From Armillaria gallica (Eukaryota; Basidiomycota; Agaricomycetes; Agaricales; Physalacriaceae): a stretch of 64,000 bases of DNA. The position numbers and the translations under genes were made by a program. How positions within the stretch are numbered: position 1 is the stretch's first letter; the number at the start of each line of letters is the position of its first letter. Positions 34,661 through 46,809 of this stretch are shown in pieces. The notes beneath the pieces are model-generated. The model had not been told where the DNA came from. It saw only the letters and a program-made list of their open reading frames with translations, and made no database searches. Location of the stretch: NCBI GenBank assembly GCA_037576215.1, contig JBANDB010000013.1, forward strand, positions 2,666,001 to 2,730,000, given 5' to 3'.

Positions 34661-35412
34661 GTTTTACTGTTGTTAAAAGCATAAACCTAAATCTGACATG
34701 TTATCCACCGATTTTGCCAGACCGGAAATAACTGCTGACCAGGACTCCGAGAGTGCTTATCACTGAAAGGTAATTGATCTGATAAAGGCACGATGACAGT
34801 CCTGAAATCCAGCGACCTCTCGCCGTCTATGACATTCGCAAAGACATGCATGAATGTTCTGAACCTTGAAATGAACGACCAAATTGACGCCGTGAAGCCC
34901 GAGCATTTTGAACCTTTGCGTGACATGTGAAGGCCAGTGTTCCTCTCTTGCTTATTGTCATCGTATAAAAATAGGGTGGTGGAGGGCGGTAATCTTTCTG
35001 AGCGCGAGTATACAACTGCAAGATTGTGTGCCCTTATTTCGCTAGATGTTATGACGAATGTGATAGTCACAGATTAGATGGGAAAGGTGGGCGTTCTCTC
35101 GCACTATGGTATGCGAACTAAACCTTCTGCACTGGAAGGACTTTCAATTTTGATATTGGCACCACCCTTAGGGTCTTAGGCTATCCGGCGATACAGGTGT
35201 ATCCCTCGTGTCACCTTTTGGTATAAAGTCCGTCTCGTTTTTCAAGGGTCTGTCTGAAAAGACTTCTCTCTCGCCTCCGCTGTAATCGTTTCAATCCGAA
35301 TCTGCGTGAGAGCTGTTTGACGAACGATACTGATTCTCTGATTACATGACCTCAGCAAGTTTACTGGTATTGCCGAGCCATGAATCGCTAACACCATGTC
35401 CCCGTATTTTCT

Positions 35413-36854
35413 TTACGAATATGCTGGCGGAGGATCGAAGGCATTGCCTTGAACTCGCTCCGCTTCCCGTTCCACGATGAACTGCTGAAACTGGGTCCTC
35501 AACCTTAAAACCTCAGCCACTACATCATCTAAGCCAGCCTGGGGGACCTCCTCTTGCTGCGCACTCTGGGGCTCAGAAGTATCTACATGCACAGGCATGC
35601 CGATGCTATTCCTCCTTTCTCCCTCATCTTCAATCGGATCTCCCTCTGTATTCTGTTCGACTGTATCCTGGCTCCTGTCCCCTTCATTTGGCGTCATCTC
35701 ACCCGCTAACATGGGGGAGATGGTTTCGGTGTTCTTATTGCCAACTGGCGGAGAATGCGAAATGAGTTCAGGTATTATCTTAGGGTCAGGCGATAGATGT
35801 TGGTTCAAATTTCGATGTCTCCGCTTCCGTATGCAGAGAAATATGCCGCCTCCAAAGAGGAGCAGCAAGGACGCCAGTGATCCCATTACTGCACCGATAA
35901 TGACGGGTCTTTTACGATTTTTATGCGCTCGTGGGACCGAATTTGAATTCCTACGACAATATTCAGAATGAGCTGACTACATTCATGGATGACGCACGGT
36001 GGAGCGGTTGCAATCGTATTTACTGATTTCGTGGAGGAACTATTGAAATAGAAATATGAAATTGTATCCCAAAGCCCCACGATGTGCAAATACGGACCTG
36101 GTGCTTTGTACTGATTCTGAGGAGGAACCATTCCTATGATAACAGTCAGATCGTTTCACTATGTTCATGATTGACGCACGGTGGGGGAGTTGAAGTGCTT
36201 TGCGCTGATTCTGTCGAGGAACTGTTGGAACAGGAATGTTGAGTGATATCCCCAAGTGCCATGATATGCGGATACAGACCTGGATGACTCTCCGGGATTC
36301 GGCGCTGAAGTGGTCGATGGATTCAAGGTAGCTAAGGGTATAAAGTAACCAGAGCCACTGATGAGCGAGGGACGTGCAACATCGAATAGCTGATGGACAG
36401 TAGTTGTGACATTGGGTTGATTGACTTTTGCGACTTTTGCTTCAACGAAATATTCTCTACGGTTAGAAAAGAATGAGCGAGCGAAAAGAATGAGTGAGCA
36501 GTACTTATTGAAAGATAGTACTGAACACACCTCGATGCAGGAAAAGTCACATTGAGCGTCCCGTCAAGTTGTGTCATGTCGGTTCCTGAGAGTAAGGAGG
36601 ACCCTTGAAGTTGAACTGGAACAGAATCTTGTCTCTGGAAGATTACTAGCACGAAATATATTTTTCTTGCATCGTACAGATCACGATGCCAGGATAACGT
36701 TATAGGTACGCCTATAGCCGCAGTCCCTGTAAAGTTTTCAAAATGCAATCCCCGCGAAATGGAAAAGTTAAGGCAGGATCTACAAAACCGAAATCTTTAG
36801 CATCTACATGGTAATATAAAGAGAATTGACTCACAAAACAATAAAGAGTAGCAT
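35413..36854 (-). CDS. Kre9/Knh1-like single-pass membrane protein, copy 4 (intact, inverted)
   Basis: Seven exons join in frame to 367 aa: 36835-36854, 36531-36779, 36280-36456, 36180-36221, 36098-36133, 35998-36039 and 35413-35950. The layout matches copy 3: signal peptide (MLLFIVL), a beta-rich domain with GVPITLSWHRD and GTLNVTFPASR, a Ser/Thr stalk coded by three mini-exons of 42, 36 and 42 bp, a TM helix (PVIIGAVMGSLASLLLLFGGG), a basic stop-transfer stretch (RKRRHRN) and a tail ending DPPPAYS. The stalk exons look like a duplicated pair compared with copy 3. A TATA-like run lies about 100 bp upstream. Likely a surface protein; the ligand and role are unknown. Confidence 0.85.
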
Positions 36855-38515
36855 CTTCAAGAATCACCCCACCTCGAGGAGATACCGCGGAGTAGGCTAG
36901 GAAATGAAAGACCCGTAGTCGTGGAGAGAAAGAAGAATACCTTAAGTGTACTATATATGTGTCCAGCCCAAGGGAAAACATCAGATCTGTCAGTAGTCTA
37001 GGAGATGGATGAATCTACACCGCTATTGAGATAAAAAGCTGTGATGAGATGAATACGTATTGATTGGCCCATCATTCAAATATCAGGATTTAGACGTTCA
37101 TTGATGGAATACGGTGAATGCAAAATGCCGATCCTCGGGTTAGCTATTCAGACACTCGAGATTCACGAGCAATGCGTATGTTTTTTTTCTTTCAAAGCAC
37201 GACTAGACATGTAAGGCTGTAGTATATAGAGATAGGCTCGAATAGCAAGATTTCGAGCGTGGAGTGCTGTACCGAATTCTAATAACAAGGATCCAACTCA
37301 ATGTACTTCTTCACATGCGGTATCAGACGAAAGCCCGTTTCCTTCACATGGTTCTGCCACGATGTCTACTACGACTGCTTCTCGACTGAATTCGGGTGGC
37401 ACATTGAGTACAGGGCTAAGCGCCGTTGAATCTCAGTAAAACCGCAGGCCTACCGTAGTAGTAGTCGTGTATGTAGCGTCAAGTAGCATCTGTCTCCAAG
37501 AGGCAATGTTGAGAACGTGCTTCAGCCCAGTGGCCGGCCACGCACTGTTGATTATTTAAATGTTTATGTGTATCATCCGAAGGGGTCTCTCTTCACGCTC
37601 TACCATTGCCTCACACTTCTGCCTTGACTCGATGACGAGAACAGTGAACGTGTTTCCGGCCCTCAGTATGTGCTGCTTGATGCTGGACGTTCCATGACAG
37701 TGGATGTTACAGAAAATGAGTTATAGTTTGAGTTGCATCCAGGCATTGAAATCTCTGTCATCAGATGACTCACAACCGTGCAGATATTGAAAAACCATAG
37801 GCGTTTGTGGAGTGGCGCACTACGTCTATTGCAGAGCAAAGGCTGCTGTTACGAATGCTATATTAGCATAGTAAGAAGCACGTAGCTAGGTTTTCAAGGA
37901 GAAATCGAGTTCTTTTACCTGAGAAGGATTTCGAGAAGCAAGTAATTTGTCGAGCGCTGAGCGTAGTCAAGAGAATGACCTAACGGATCGGTAAGCGCTA
38001 AGCGTAACCGAAAAGGATCGAAGGCAGCGAGCGCTAAGCGTAGCTGGCTAGGATACTCGTATTCACACAAGGTAAAATGGTAAAGTCAAAGAGAGACGGA
38101 TATTTCGTAGCTAGAGTAATACTTATATACTGATGAAACTACCAAGAATATTCCAGTAGTACAGCTTATTGAGAGTGTTCTGCCTGTTTCTGGTGCTTTA
38201 AGGATAGGAAAGCATGTACGGAATATACGAGATGTTAAGAGAAACAATTAGTCCTTGTTTAGGCGTGCGAAGACTTAGTAAGCCTGGTAGGTGGTGTATT
38301 CATAACAGCTGTTGTACCGACTACCTTGCGAGTTTAGAGTCGTTGTCCAGGGTCAATAATCGAAGGACGCTGGCTCCCTACATTACAGCCGAGATGCAAC
38401 AATCTTTACCCCTAATTGTACAACTCTTTGAAATCCGAACATGTACGCCTTGATGTAGTTCAGAGGGGACGTCACCATGAACATACAGTCGCTTCTACTG
38501 CAATCCCTCTTCTTG
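36855..38515. repeat. Upstream region of copy 4 with inverted R fragments
   Basis: The part 36945-36961 holds the TATA-like run. The parts 37335-37405 and 38330-38490 match pieces of region R on the opposite strand. Three related 15-mers (agcgctgagcgtag or agcgctaagcgta) lie at 37952, 37993 and 38029. No gene was found. Confidence 0.4.
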
Positions 38516-38935
38516 GAGGGGCAGTAAAACAAACTTTAAATGCAGCAGGGCGCTAAAAGCCGTTATCGTTAGCAGATGATCATGATTAGCACTAAGCAGT
38601 GTACCGCGACTCGAAGCTAGGGAAACATTGTAATCTGTAGTGACTTCAAAGCAGACCTGTATCCTAGTCACGAGTATATGGGTCGGCAAGCGTGGTTACT
38701 TGCGATTGGCAGTGTCTTCGCGGAAGCTAAATACACAGACGACACATAGTATAGGCGCGACTTCTTCTACAGACTAGCATGTATCTTACCCCGCGGTCCA
38801 AGAAAGCGTTTATCACTTATAATAAAGGATGATCAGATAACGGCACGATGACTGTTCTGCAATCCACCGACCTCTCGTAGTCTACGATATTAGCGAAGCA
38901 CATATCGAGTATATACATGAATGAACCTTGAAACG
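38516..38935. repeat. Direct repeat, right copy
   Basis: This is similar to 34051-34343 followed by 34775-34880 and lacks the stretch with the solo LTR. The two copies are about 4.5 kb apart in the same orientation and flank membrane gene copy 4. Confidence 0.6.
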
Positions 38936-39292
38936 GACGTTCAAATTCGAATTTGCAAAGTCCTTCCCAAGTTGGTCCTCACACGTGATTCTCACGTTTG
39001 CTTTTAAATTTCTTCTTCGGCTGCCATAACTGCTCTTGCTTCTACTTTTTCATCATTCACTCGCCACTCATTTCAGCTTCGTCCGGTACGAGCTCACACG
39101 TTCATTCATTCGACTGGTTCGTGTACCAGTCCGTCAAGCTTGTTCAAAAGGCTTTTCTTTGAGAAATCCTCTCGCTGCGCCGCAGTGGCTCACGTTATAT
39201 TGGCACTTTGGGAGACGCTTGGGTACGTGATACGCCCAACTAATTTGCCAATACAACCCCTTACTTGAATTTTAGTCAGTTCCTTTGACGTG

Positions 39293-40565
39293 ATGAGTCA
39301 ACCGGTAGAGTCTGGACTGGGACTTCCGTTGGAGCTCGCGGAGAAAATCATCGACGATCTCGCGACCGACAGGAAAGCGTTGCGAGCATGCTCCTACGTA
39401 TCGCGCTTCTTTTATACTCGCACGCGATTCCACCTGTTCAAGACCTTCAACCTCTACTATCCCATACCCCAACATGAGCTCACGCGTCTCGCTGCATTCT
39501 GGGACGAATCCCCCCACATCCCATCCTACATCCGCACCTTTTATTTCTCCACAGTCTTTCTCACAGAACCCGAAGCACCTCGTATCCTGCGCCACTTATG
39601 GAACGTCAAAGACGCGCACATGAAGGACTTTTTCATTGACCATTTCCAGTATGCCGAACCTCTTGAAGCCTTGGCCAGTCTCCACATTGGGTCCTTGACG
39701 ATCAACGAGTCCCACTTCACGAGCTTCAACGCGTTCGCTTATGTCATTCGCTGCTTTCCCCGATTGTACTCTCTGAATCTCCCCAGTGCTTCCATCTCGG
39801 CCGGAGCTCCTGCCGAATTTCCATGGGTCAACCACTTGAACGGATGTGGTCCTCCCTATATCAAGCATCTCACTATCATAGCTAGGTCCATCGCGACCCG
39901 AAAATCCAACACGCTCTTATTCGCACAGTTCCCCTTCAATAACCAGCCTTTTCACATCAATAACCTGAAAACGTTCGAGGTTAAATGCGCCAATCAGACA
40001 GACCTTATCCGCCTCGGCCGTTTCCTTCCCCACACCTTGAGGACGCTCAAGAACTTGGGTATCACAAAGGTTAACAATGGTGAATGATCTCTCTTTGATA
40101 ATGTCGACCATCCATCTCACCATCGTCCGAACATCAGGTGTTTCCGGTCCTCGCCAGCCGCTCCCTTGGGCGCTATCTGTTCGCCCTTTGGCCCTCGATT
40201 CAAGCGAATACCTGATCATCGACATCGGGCTCAAAGTCGGGTACTACGCCGATTACTTGCGCTGGTGGATCTCCGGCATATCCGAGGCAGCAAATATTCG
40301 ATGGATCCGCATTCGAATCGCCATGGCTTTCATGTATCTTGACAATGCAGAAGACAAACCTTGGCGAAGCGTATGGCGAGCTTTCAATTCGGTCTTGTTG
40401 GATAAGCAGTCTTTGGAGCATGTGGCCGTCTTGCTTCAGATACCATCTTCTCCTCAAACGTTTCTGCCGAGGAAAAAGGGTATCGAGAGGGAGTGTAGGG
40501 ATTTGATAAATCGAGGTGTCATGCACGTGATATTGCCGGAAAGCGTAGGCTTGGCGACATTTTAG
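39293..40565 (+). CDS. F-box-like protein
   Basis: Exons 39293-40079 and 40138-40565 join in frame to 404 aa. The first ATG in frame is 39293. Residues about 8-50 (GLPLELAEKIIDDLATD and ALRACSYVSRFF) match the F-box-like pattern of basidiomycete proteins in which LP-E-EIID is followed by a Cys, Ser and Val stretch. The rest is a long region with regularly spaced Leu and no clear domain. The intron 40080-40137 (58 bp) has a gtgaat donor and a cag acceptor; a second donor at 40059 would also keep frame. F-box proteins usually recruit substrates to SCF ubiquitin ligases; the substrate is unknown. Confidence 0.7.
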
Positions 40566-40787
40566 ATATGCTTTATTGACGAGGCGAAGACGTACGTAAA
40601 CCGTAGCTATGATTCTCTATCGACACGGGTATATATTAGGTAGATCTAACTAATTAGGAGTAATACTAGCTATGTAGATAATAGCAATAGGCGTACGATA
40701 AAAGAAGATTAGTGTTAAGGGACCGGTGCCCTCTCCGAGAAAAACCTGCTCTTGACTGGGATGGTAACATTAGACGATTTGTGAATC

Positions 40788-42385
40788 TCAGCCTCTAGCT
40801 GAGGATTCTGCGTTCCACTTCTGGAAGAATGTCATTTCAATGGGTGAGATAGGCGGACATCGAGGAAGCGACGCTCTTTTTGGGTCCTCATGCGAATCTG
40901 GTGATGGTGGACGCAGAACTGTGGACACAATAGTCATCGGTGAACGAGCGTCCCCTTGTCCAGGCTGCATTTCAGTCTTGACGCTGCCTGACATTATATC
41001 AGAATTAAAATCGCCAGCACCTCCTCCCTCGAACTGTTGAAAAGTCACCCGGCCCTCCGGAATGGACCCTAATGCGGAAGTCTAAACATGAGCAGTATAA
41101 ATCAGTACAGTCTTGGAAACGTGCGGTCAAGAACTAACTGAAGCTACACGGTCGGTTGCATGGCTCTGAAACTACAATGAGGATAACGTTTTTCTAGAGT
41201 CCGCGAACAAACCTACCGCTTGCGAGTCTAATTCCTCTTTGATCCGCCGTAGAAACTTCGCAACCACTGGTAGAAGACTGCCATCCCCGGCGATCGAAGC
41301 ATGCTCCGGGGACCTTCCCTCGAGTAATTTTGACAGTGCAGGAACACATTCATTAATTCTACTAAGCGAAAATAAGTATCAGGGTCGAGTAGGGGGTAAA
41401 TCATGTTTAGAAGATACCTGGCGATCGAATCGATCTTTCTTTGTAGATCCTCGGGTATCGAAAAACGGTCTATCAGTGCGACAAATTGAGCATTTATTTC
41501 TTCCATCAGGTCATGGAAATCTTGAAGCTCGTGCTCTTTGGATGGCATCTAGGTGCGTGAAATCAGCTAAGGCAACTAAGTAATCTGAGAAAAAGAACAC
41601 ACGCGCACCTCTATCAGATCAACTGCATCAAGATTCATTTTGACGAAATTCTGTACACGAGGTACAGATGATGGCGCCTTTCCGAGCGTGGTGCGCATAC
41701 GATGAAGTGTCGCCTTTAATGCTTGACCGACACGCTGCTCATGTTGATCTCTGGCGAGGTTTACGGGAGCCTGTGGCGGAGATATAGCGAGAGTCGATGA
41801 ATTCGTGGTCGGATTAAGTGTCTGTGAAGGACTGGTTGAACATAACTCGGTCACATCCACGGGTGGATGTGTTGTCGATGAGCCTAGTAGCTGTGGTGGT
41901 TCTGTTACGGTCGGCGGAGTTGACGGAATCGTCAAAGGTGGTGATCGATCTGAAGGTGGCGTCGTTAGTATGTGCCTGCCAGTGGGTGTCTGTGGATTCT
42001 GGATGGATAGCGTCTGAGAGTCCAGTGTCGATGGCATTGGCTGTGGATCCTGGAGGGGTAGAACTGAATATGGTGGTGGCGGGGCGGGTTCGGAGACCGG
42101 CTCCGGGGTTGGGGTTGGTGAACTTGGTGCATCAGGGAGAGGTTGCCTGGGCGTATCCTGGGGAGGTACCGTCGGCGGATCGTGAGGACGCGCCCTTAGT
42201 GTATCCTGAGGAGGCCGTCTAGGCACATCCAGGCGAGTGCTTCCCTGTGGATCATGCGGAGGTGGTGTCTGTAGATTCTGGAGAGGTCGCGTCGATGAGT
42301 CCTGAGGACGTGTTCTCAGTGGGACATGGGGAGGCTCTCTTGGTGGCGGATCGACGTCTTTAGGTTTAGATGAGAAGCAACCCAT
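40788..42385 (-). CDS. Proline-rich protein with dual-acylation start
   Basis: Five exons join in frame to 459 aa: 41609-42385, 41418-41548, 41217-41361, 41139-41171 and 40788-41081. The first ATG gives MGCFSSKPK: Gly2 and Cys3 fit N-myristoylation and palmitoylation, with Ser6 in the preferred place. Residues about 10-215 are rich in Pro, with repeated PQD, PHDP and PPP units. Residues 220-340 look helical (QALKATLHRMRTTLG, DFHDLMEEINAQFVALI). Exon 4 is 33 bp. The C-terminus is rich in Ser and Pro. A membrane-tethered adaptor is a fair guess; the family is not recognised. Confidence 0.75.
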
Positions 42386-44449
42386 TTTGATGTGCCCGCA
42401 ATTTTTCGGCAACACCTGTCTTCTTCATATTTAAGCTTTGGGCACATTCGACTGCAGCAGTCCATAAAAGGCTAGTGTCGGAGGGTAACGTTTTCCCTCA
42501 AGCATCAGCTTCTAGCCGACCTGGATACATCTGTTGTCCACGTTGAGTCCAACTGCATAGTGTGATATGCGGCGCGGTACTGACCATCACCGCGAAGGGC
42601 GCTTGAAAGTTGTCCTTCTGCATTAATGCCAGGCTGTCACCAAAGAGTATGGTCTCCTCAGATAGCTGCTAACATCTCCGTGATGGCGTCTCAGAACAGA
42701 CGGAAAACGAACGGAATACAGACGTGCATCGGTAGCGCTTGTGTAACAGCTGTTACAATGTGTTGTCCTCGCCATAACTGAGCGATGATCACACAATGAG
42801 AATCACTTTGGCAAGGGATTTTCACATTCCAATGTCTGATCCGAGTCCCTGGGGTCCGGCTGTTTTGTATTAGAGAAGGAGCGGGCGGTGAAAAAGCGAA
42901 ACACTGGCTTATCGGGCGCAGATCGCGCGGATTTAGAATCTTCATGCATCTTTCGAGTTATCACCCTACACGGTCCACGTGTCCCTGTTTTCACTGGAAT
43001 AATATCTCAATGGAAGGTTATATTTCGGGGGCGTTGAAAGTTGAAAGGAGGACACTCCAGTGTATGGTATCCAGAACGTGCTGCCTCTGCCTGCCTTCTC
43101 GACAAACCAATATTTGGAAATCGTTAACCAGGAATGGATGATGCGCCTAATTGGCGTCTAAATCCGGATTAAGTAACTGATCCATGTTGAACGGAGCGAA
43201 GTGTGAGGTATCCTGCCTGACCCTCCGACCACCAAGCCTGATACGTTGCGAGAACGCGAGGAGGGGGTGGTCGCAACGTCAATTGTTCAACCTAACACAC
43301 CGTCGCTCACTGCTCTCGGGTGCCAACGCACGCTTACGATGACATGGTAGGCACAAAGGACACCAAAGTGACGTTCCCTGACCTCTGAAATGGGGCACAT
43401 GGAACTCTGGGTGTGCTAAGGTGCATGGACCGGAGTGGGGAGATCTTTGTGTGAGGGTGCCAGCCGCTGGGCCATGGCCCATGGGTAAGTACTGTGCCGT
43501 CATCGTCGTCGCCATTCACTTGATACGGGCACTGTGCTTGCAGATGGGTTATTTCCGGGAAATGTGATAGTATTGTTCTGAGCGCTATCGGAAGTCAACG
43601 TGCTCATGGAATGAAGAACAGACACGGACGACCCTGTCTGAAGGGCTTGTGAGGCGTAGAGGAATCATCGAAAGGCTTTGGACCCGGGATGGGGATACTG
43701 CTAGCCCGCACATTGCGAATTATTGAGCCTCTGGAGGGTGCCGCACCTACTTATCACGCAATGTTCTTTGGAATGCATAAGATAATGTTGCACAGCAACT
43801 TTGTGGAGGCAAATCTAAGCGACGAGACGAAGGGATGAAAAGGGCCCGGAAACATGCCAGAAGGTATGCATGTCGGTACCGGGTAGAAGTTACCAAACCT
43901 AGACGGTAAGATGCGATATAGATCCCGTGTTCGTGTTTCAGCGCGAAGTGACTGGCCTATGGCCCTTGACAACTCGCACGGTGTCAAGCGCTAAGCATCG
44001 TGTAATGTCCTCCTGCGCCCCCTTTCACTTCAGCTTTGGCAAGCTGGAAGGATGGACCCTTGTTTTAGGGACAGGGATCAGAATAAAATTCCTCCTCCTC
44101 CTCCTTGAAACCCTATCGGCCACAATGCTGTGCCAAGACTGGACTCACATAAATAAATATGACTAAGATACGACACGATGTGGCCTCCCTAGTTTCTTCG
44201 GGCTATGGGAACGGCGTGCGCTTCTACTAGACAGGTCTTTAAGATTTTGCGCCATTTCATTGGATAATAGTGTCGGGAGTCGGCATGAACTACATCTTGG
44301 GTGACCCTATGTCGTCATATCAGCAGCTGTTTACAGCTAAAATGAGAGAATGAGGTTTGCGAGCGTACATGTGGTCTTGGAGCGACGGAATGGCTTTGAA
44401 CTTAAGGATAATCATGTACGAGAATGAGGTTCCGATTGAACACCGACCC
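42386..44449. other. No recognisable gene
   Basis: Scattered short frames on both strands (for example 43279-43519 minus) have no motif and no splice support. No repeat of the cassette was seen here. Confidence 0.35.
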
Positions 44450-44930
44450 CTAGGACATGGTGTTAGTGCTGCCTGCGACCACGGACGAAATGGAGGGCGA
44501 AGTACTTCTTTGAGAGACATTAGACTCACTCCGGGCCTGCGGCACTTGCGCGAGATAGGAAAGAAGTGTAACAGTCCTCACTTGTACAATGAGGTGAAGT
44601 CGTTGAGGACGATGACAAAAGTAACAAAGTCTTCCGCCGCATACTGAAACAAATGTTTCCTTAGGGCGCATGAGCCTTGGCATGCGATTCAGACCATTTG
44701 TTTGGGAAGGTAATTGCGGTATGAGAGATCTTGTAGGTGAATTGTGGACCTATTCTTGCCTCGATAGTCGTCCCGGAAGAGATTGTAAATAAACCTGTGA
44801 GGCTGTGGGATAAGCTCAGCACCAATGATTCTGTTCCTGCTACCTTCGGCCCTCTGTTGAAGCTGTATAATCTATCTGGGAAGAGATGTGTGTGAATACC
44901 GCAAGCAAAAGCCTCAACCGATACGCTCAC
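44450..44930 (-). other. Possible 3' exons of an unrecognised gene
   Basis: The minus strand has an exon-like frame ending AEDFVTFVIVLNDFTSLYK at 44581, a 44-bp intron with a gtgagg donor (44537-44580) and a last exon 44450-44536 (ARSESNVSQRSTSP to stop), in phase. Further upstream the same frame reads RFIYNLFRDDYRGKN before a stop. A start and a complete structure were not found, so this may be a fragment. Confidence 0.3.
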
Positions 44931-46809
44931 TCACGTCCGTTGAGGATATTATATCGATCCCAGAGATTGAACAGAAGCGAGATTCACATGATGAATCACC
45001 ATTCATTGAAGAATGCTAGAAACGATTTTTAGTTGGCAGGCGATGCGTAAGAAACCAGATACATTCACCTAGATTGGGCTTTCGACCGGGACTTCAACAT
45101 GAATAGCACTGAACAACAAGAGTCGTCGTAATGGCAACCGAGATTACCTATTCTTAATGTACCAAAATTGTGAATGCTGTATAGCTTTCTGATGTATATG
45201 GAGACTAATTCACAATAAGAGACAGTCACTAAAATGTTCAAGCTACGTACTGTATCTTGAATCCCGTCTTTAGGAACAGCTATTACGCACGTGCTTCACA
45301 TCTACTTATGTAAAATCGACTTCTCCTTGTCAACTGGAAGAGATCCGTAACATTCAAACAACTCACATTTTTGAACATCGTGGATTGAAATCACGAGACA
45401 TGACCCATTGCTCTTCCGGACCGAACGTTCCGATAATTGATCCGGCCTGGCACGCGTCAACTTCTTTGCGCGTCCAATGCGCGTCTCGCTTCACCTGGCA
45501 TTCCCCAGGGCACGAAAACGAATCCAAGGCAACCGCGGGAGCGTAGGCTCAGTTGTACTTTAACAATGTGCTTCACCCTATGCTTACTTTGCTCAAGCGA
45601 CTGATGTATCAAGGAGGGAAAATTTTTCAGCCCTTACTTCAAGTTTATACTCGGAGCCTTTTCAGAATGTCAATCTTCGGACACTCCCTGTTTGCAATAC
45701 GCTGATGCCAAAATATTGGTTATTACATCAGTCTCTGAGTCTGTCGCTTCCATGTTTCTTGAGCACCGTATTCATTATCTTTTCTCAGCTACAATGTAGA
45801 CCAGATGCTATGTATACTTCAAGTATGTCATTTTGATCTTTTCTGATCCAACGCACTTATTGATATGGCTGTAGGTGCCCATTCTGAAATCACTGTACGA
45901 TGTACGAATACGAGAGACCTGACAAGCACAACGACAAACATCCCTTCGAGAACTGGGATAATATCGGTGAAGTTCTACGACGGTAAGCATTCTGCCACAA
46001 ATACGTCGACAAAAGACACGTTATCGGTAGCAAAGAAGCCGTTGTACGGGGGGTTAATGTTACACACCCGAAACATATCCCGGTTCAATATGTAATGGTA
46101 AAAAACGCCCGTGATTTTTCCGAACACCGAAAGAACTATGTCACAAACGGCGCGGGCCGTCTCAAAGGCGGCCTGCGACCAAGTACGTGTATGAAATCAA
46201 CCAGAGTTCGATACTGGGGGTCATGAACGAGAGAGATCCGTGGATCGCGTCCTATTACCAGCGCGCTACCACCGGAAATTTTCCGTGCGACAGAGCACAA
46301 GGTATTTTATGTCCTCTGGATATCTGGCGGTGATCGTAGGTGCTATTTGTTGCATTAGAAGGTAAAAGATCCAAATGATGTGATTCGTGCGGTCCCAATA
46401 ACACTCACGCTGATCGGTTGACAAGAAGCAACGGATTGTTGAATGTGCGATTAAGACCCAACTTGCGAGGCGAAGTAAATAGCACTAAAAACACCCTTGT
46501 TGAAAGGAGAGCAGAAAATGCGGATCTACAGACACAAAAATAGATGCCTGTTTTTAGAACAGATCTAATTTCAGAATTTCGCTTGCACTGGCGTTGATGG
46601 TAGATCACTTCCATGTTCAACGCGGCATTCCGCTACTTACTACATCCATTACACCAGGTGTGATCTCAGGAAATAATGCCTCGAGCATGATGCTTACATG
46701 GGGGGAGCTGCGGCCCTAATTATCAGTAAATTTTGATTAGAATCATAGAATACATCATAGTCTTCATATGGCTGGGGTACGAAGAGGCATGTCTGCTATA
46801 CAGTGACAT
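44931..46809. other. No recognisable gene
   Basis: Short frames only. A stretch at 46145-46310 has tRNA-like pieces on both strands but no consistent cloverleaf. Nothing else was found. Confidence 0.35.

Noticed and set aside
46145..46310. Second tRNA gene
   Set aside because: Arms on the two strands do not form one cloverleaf, and the anticodon stem fails.
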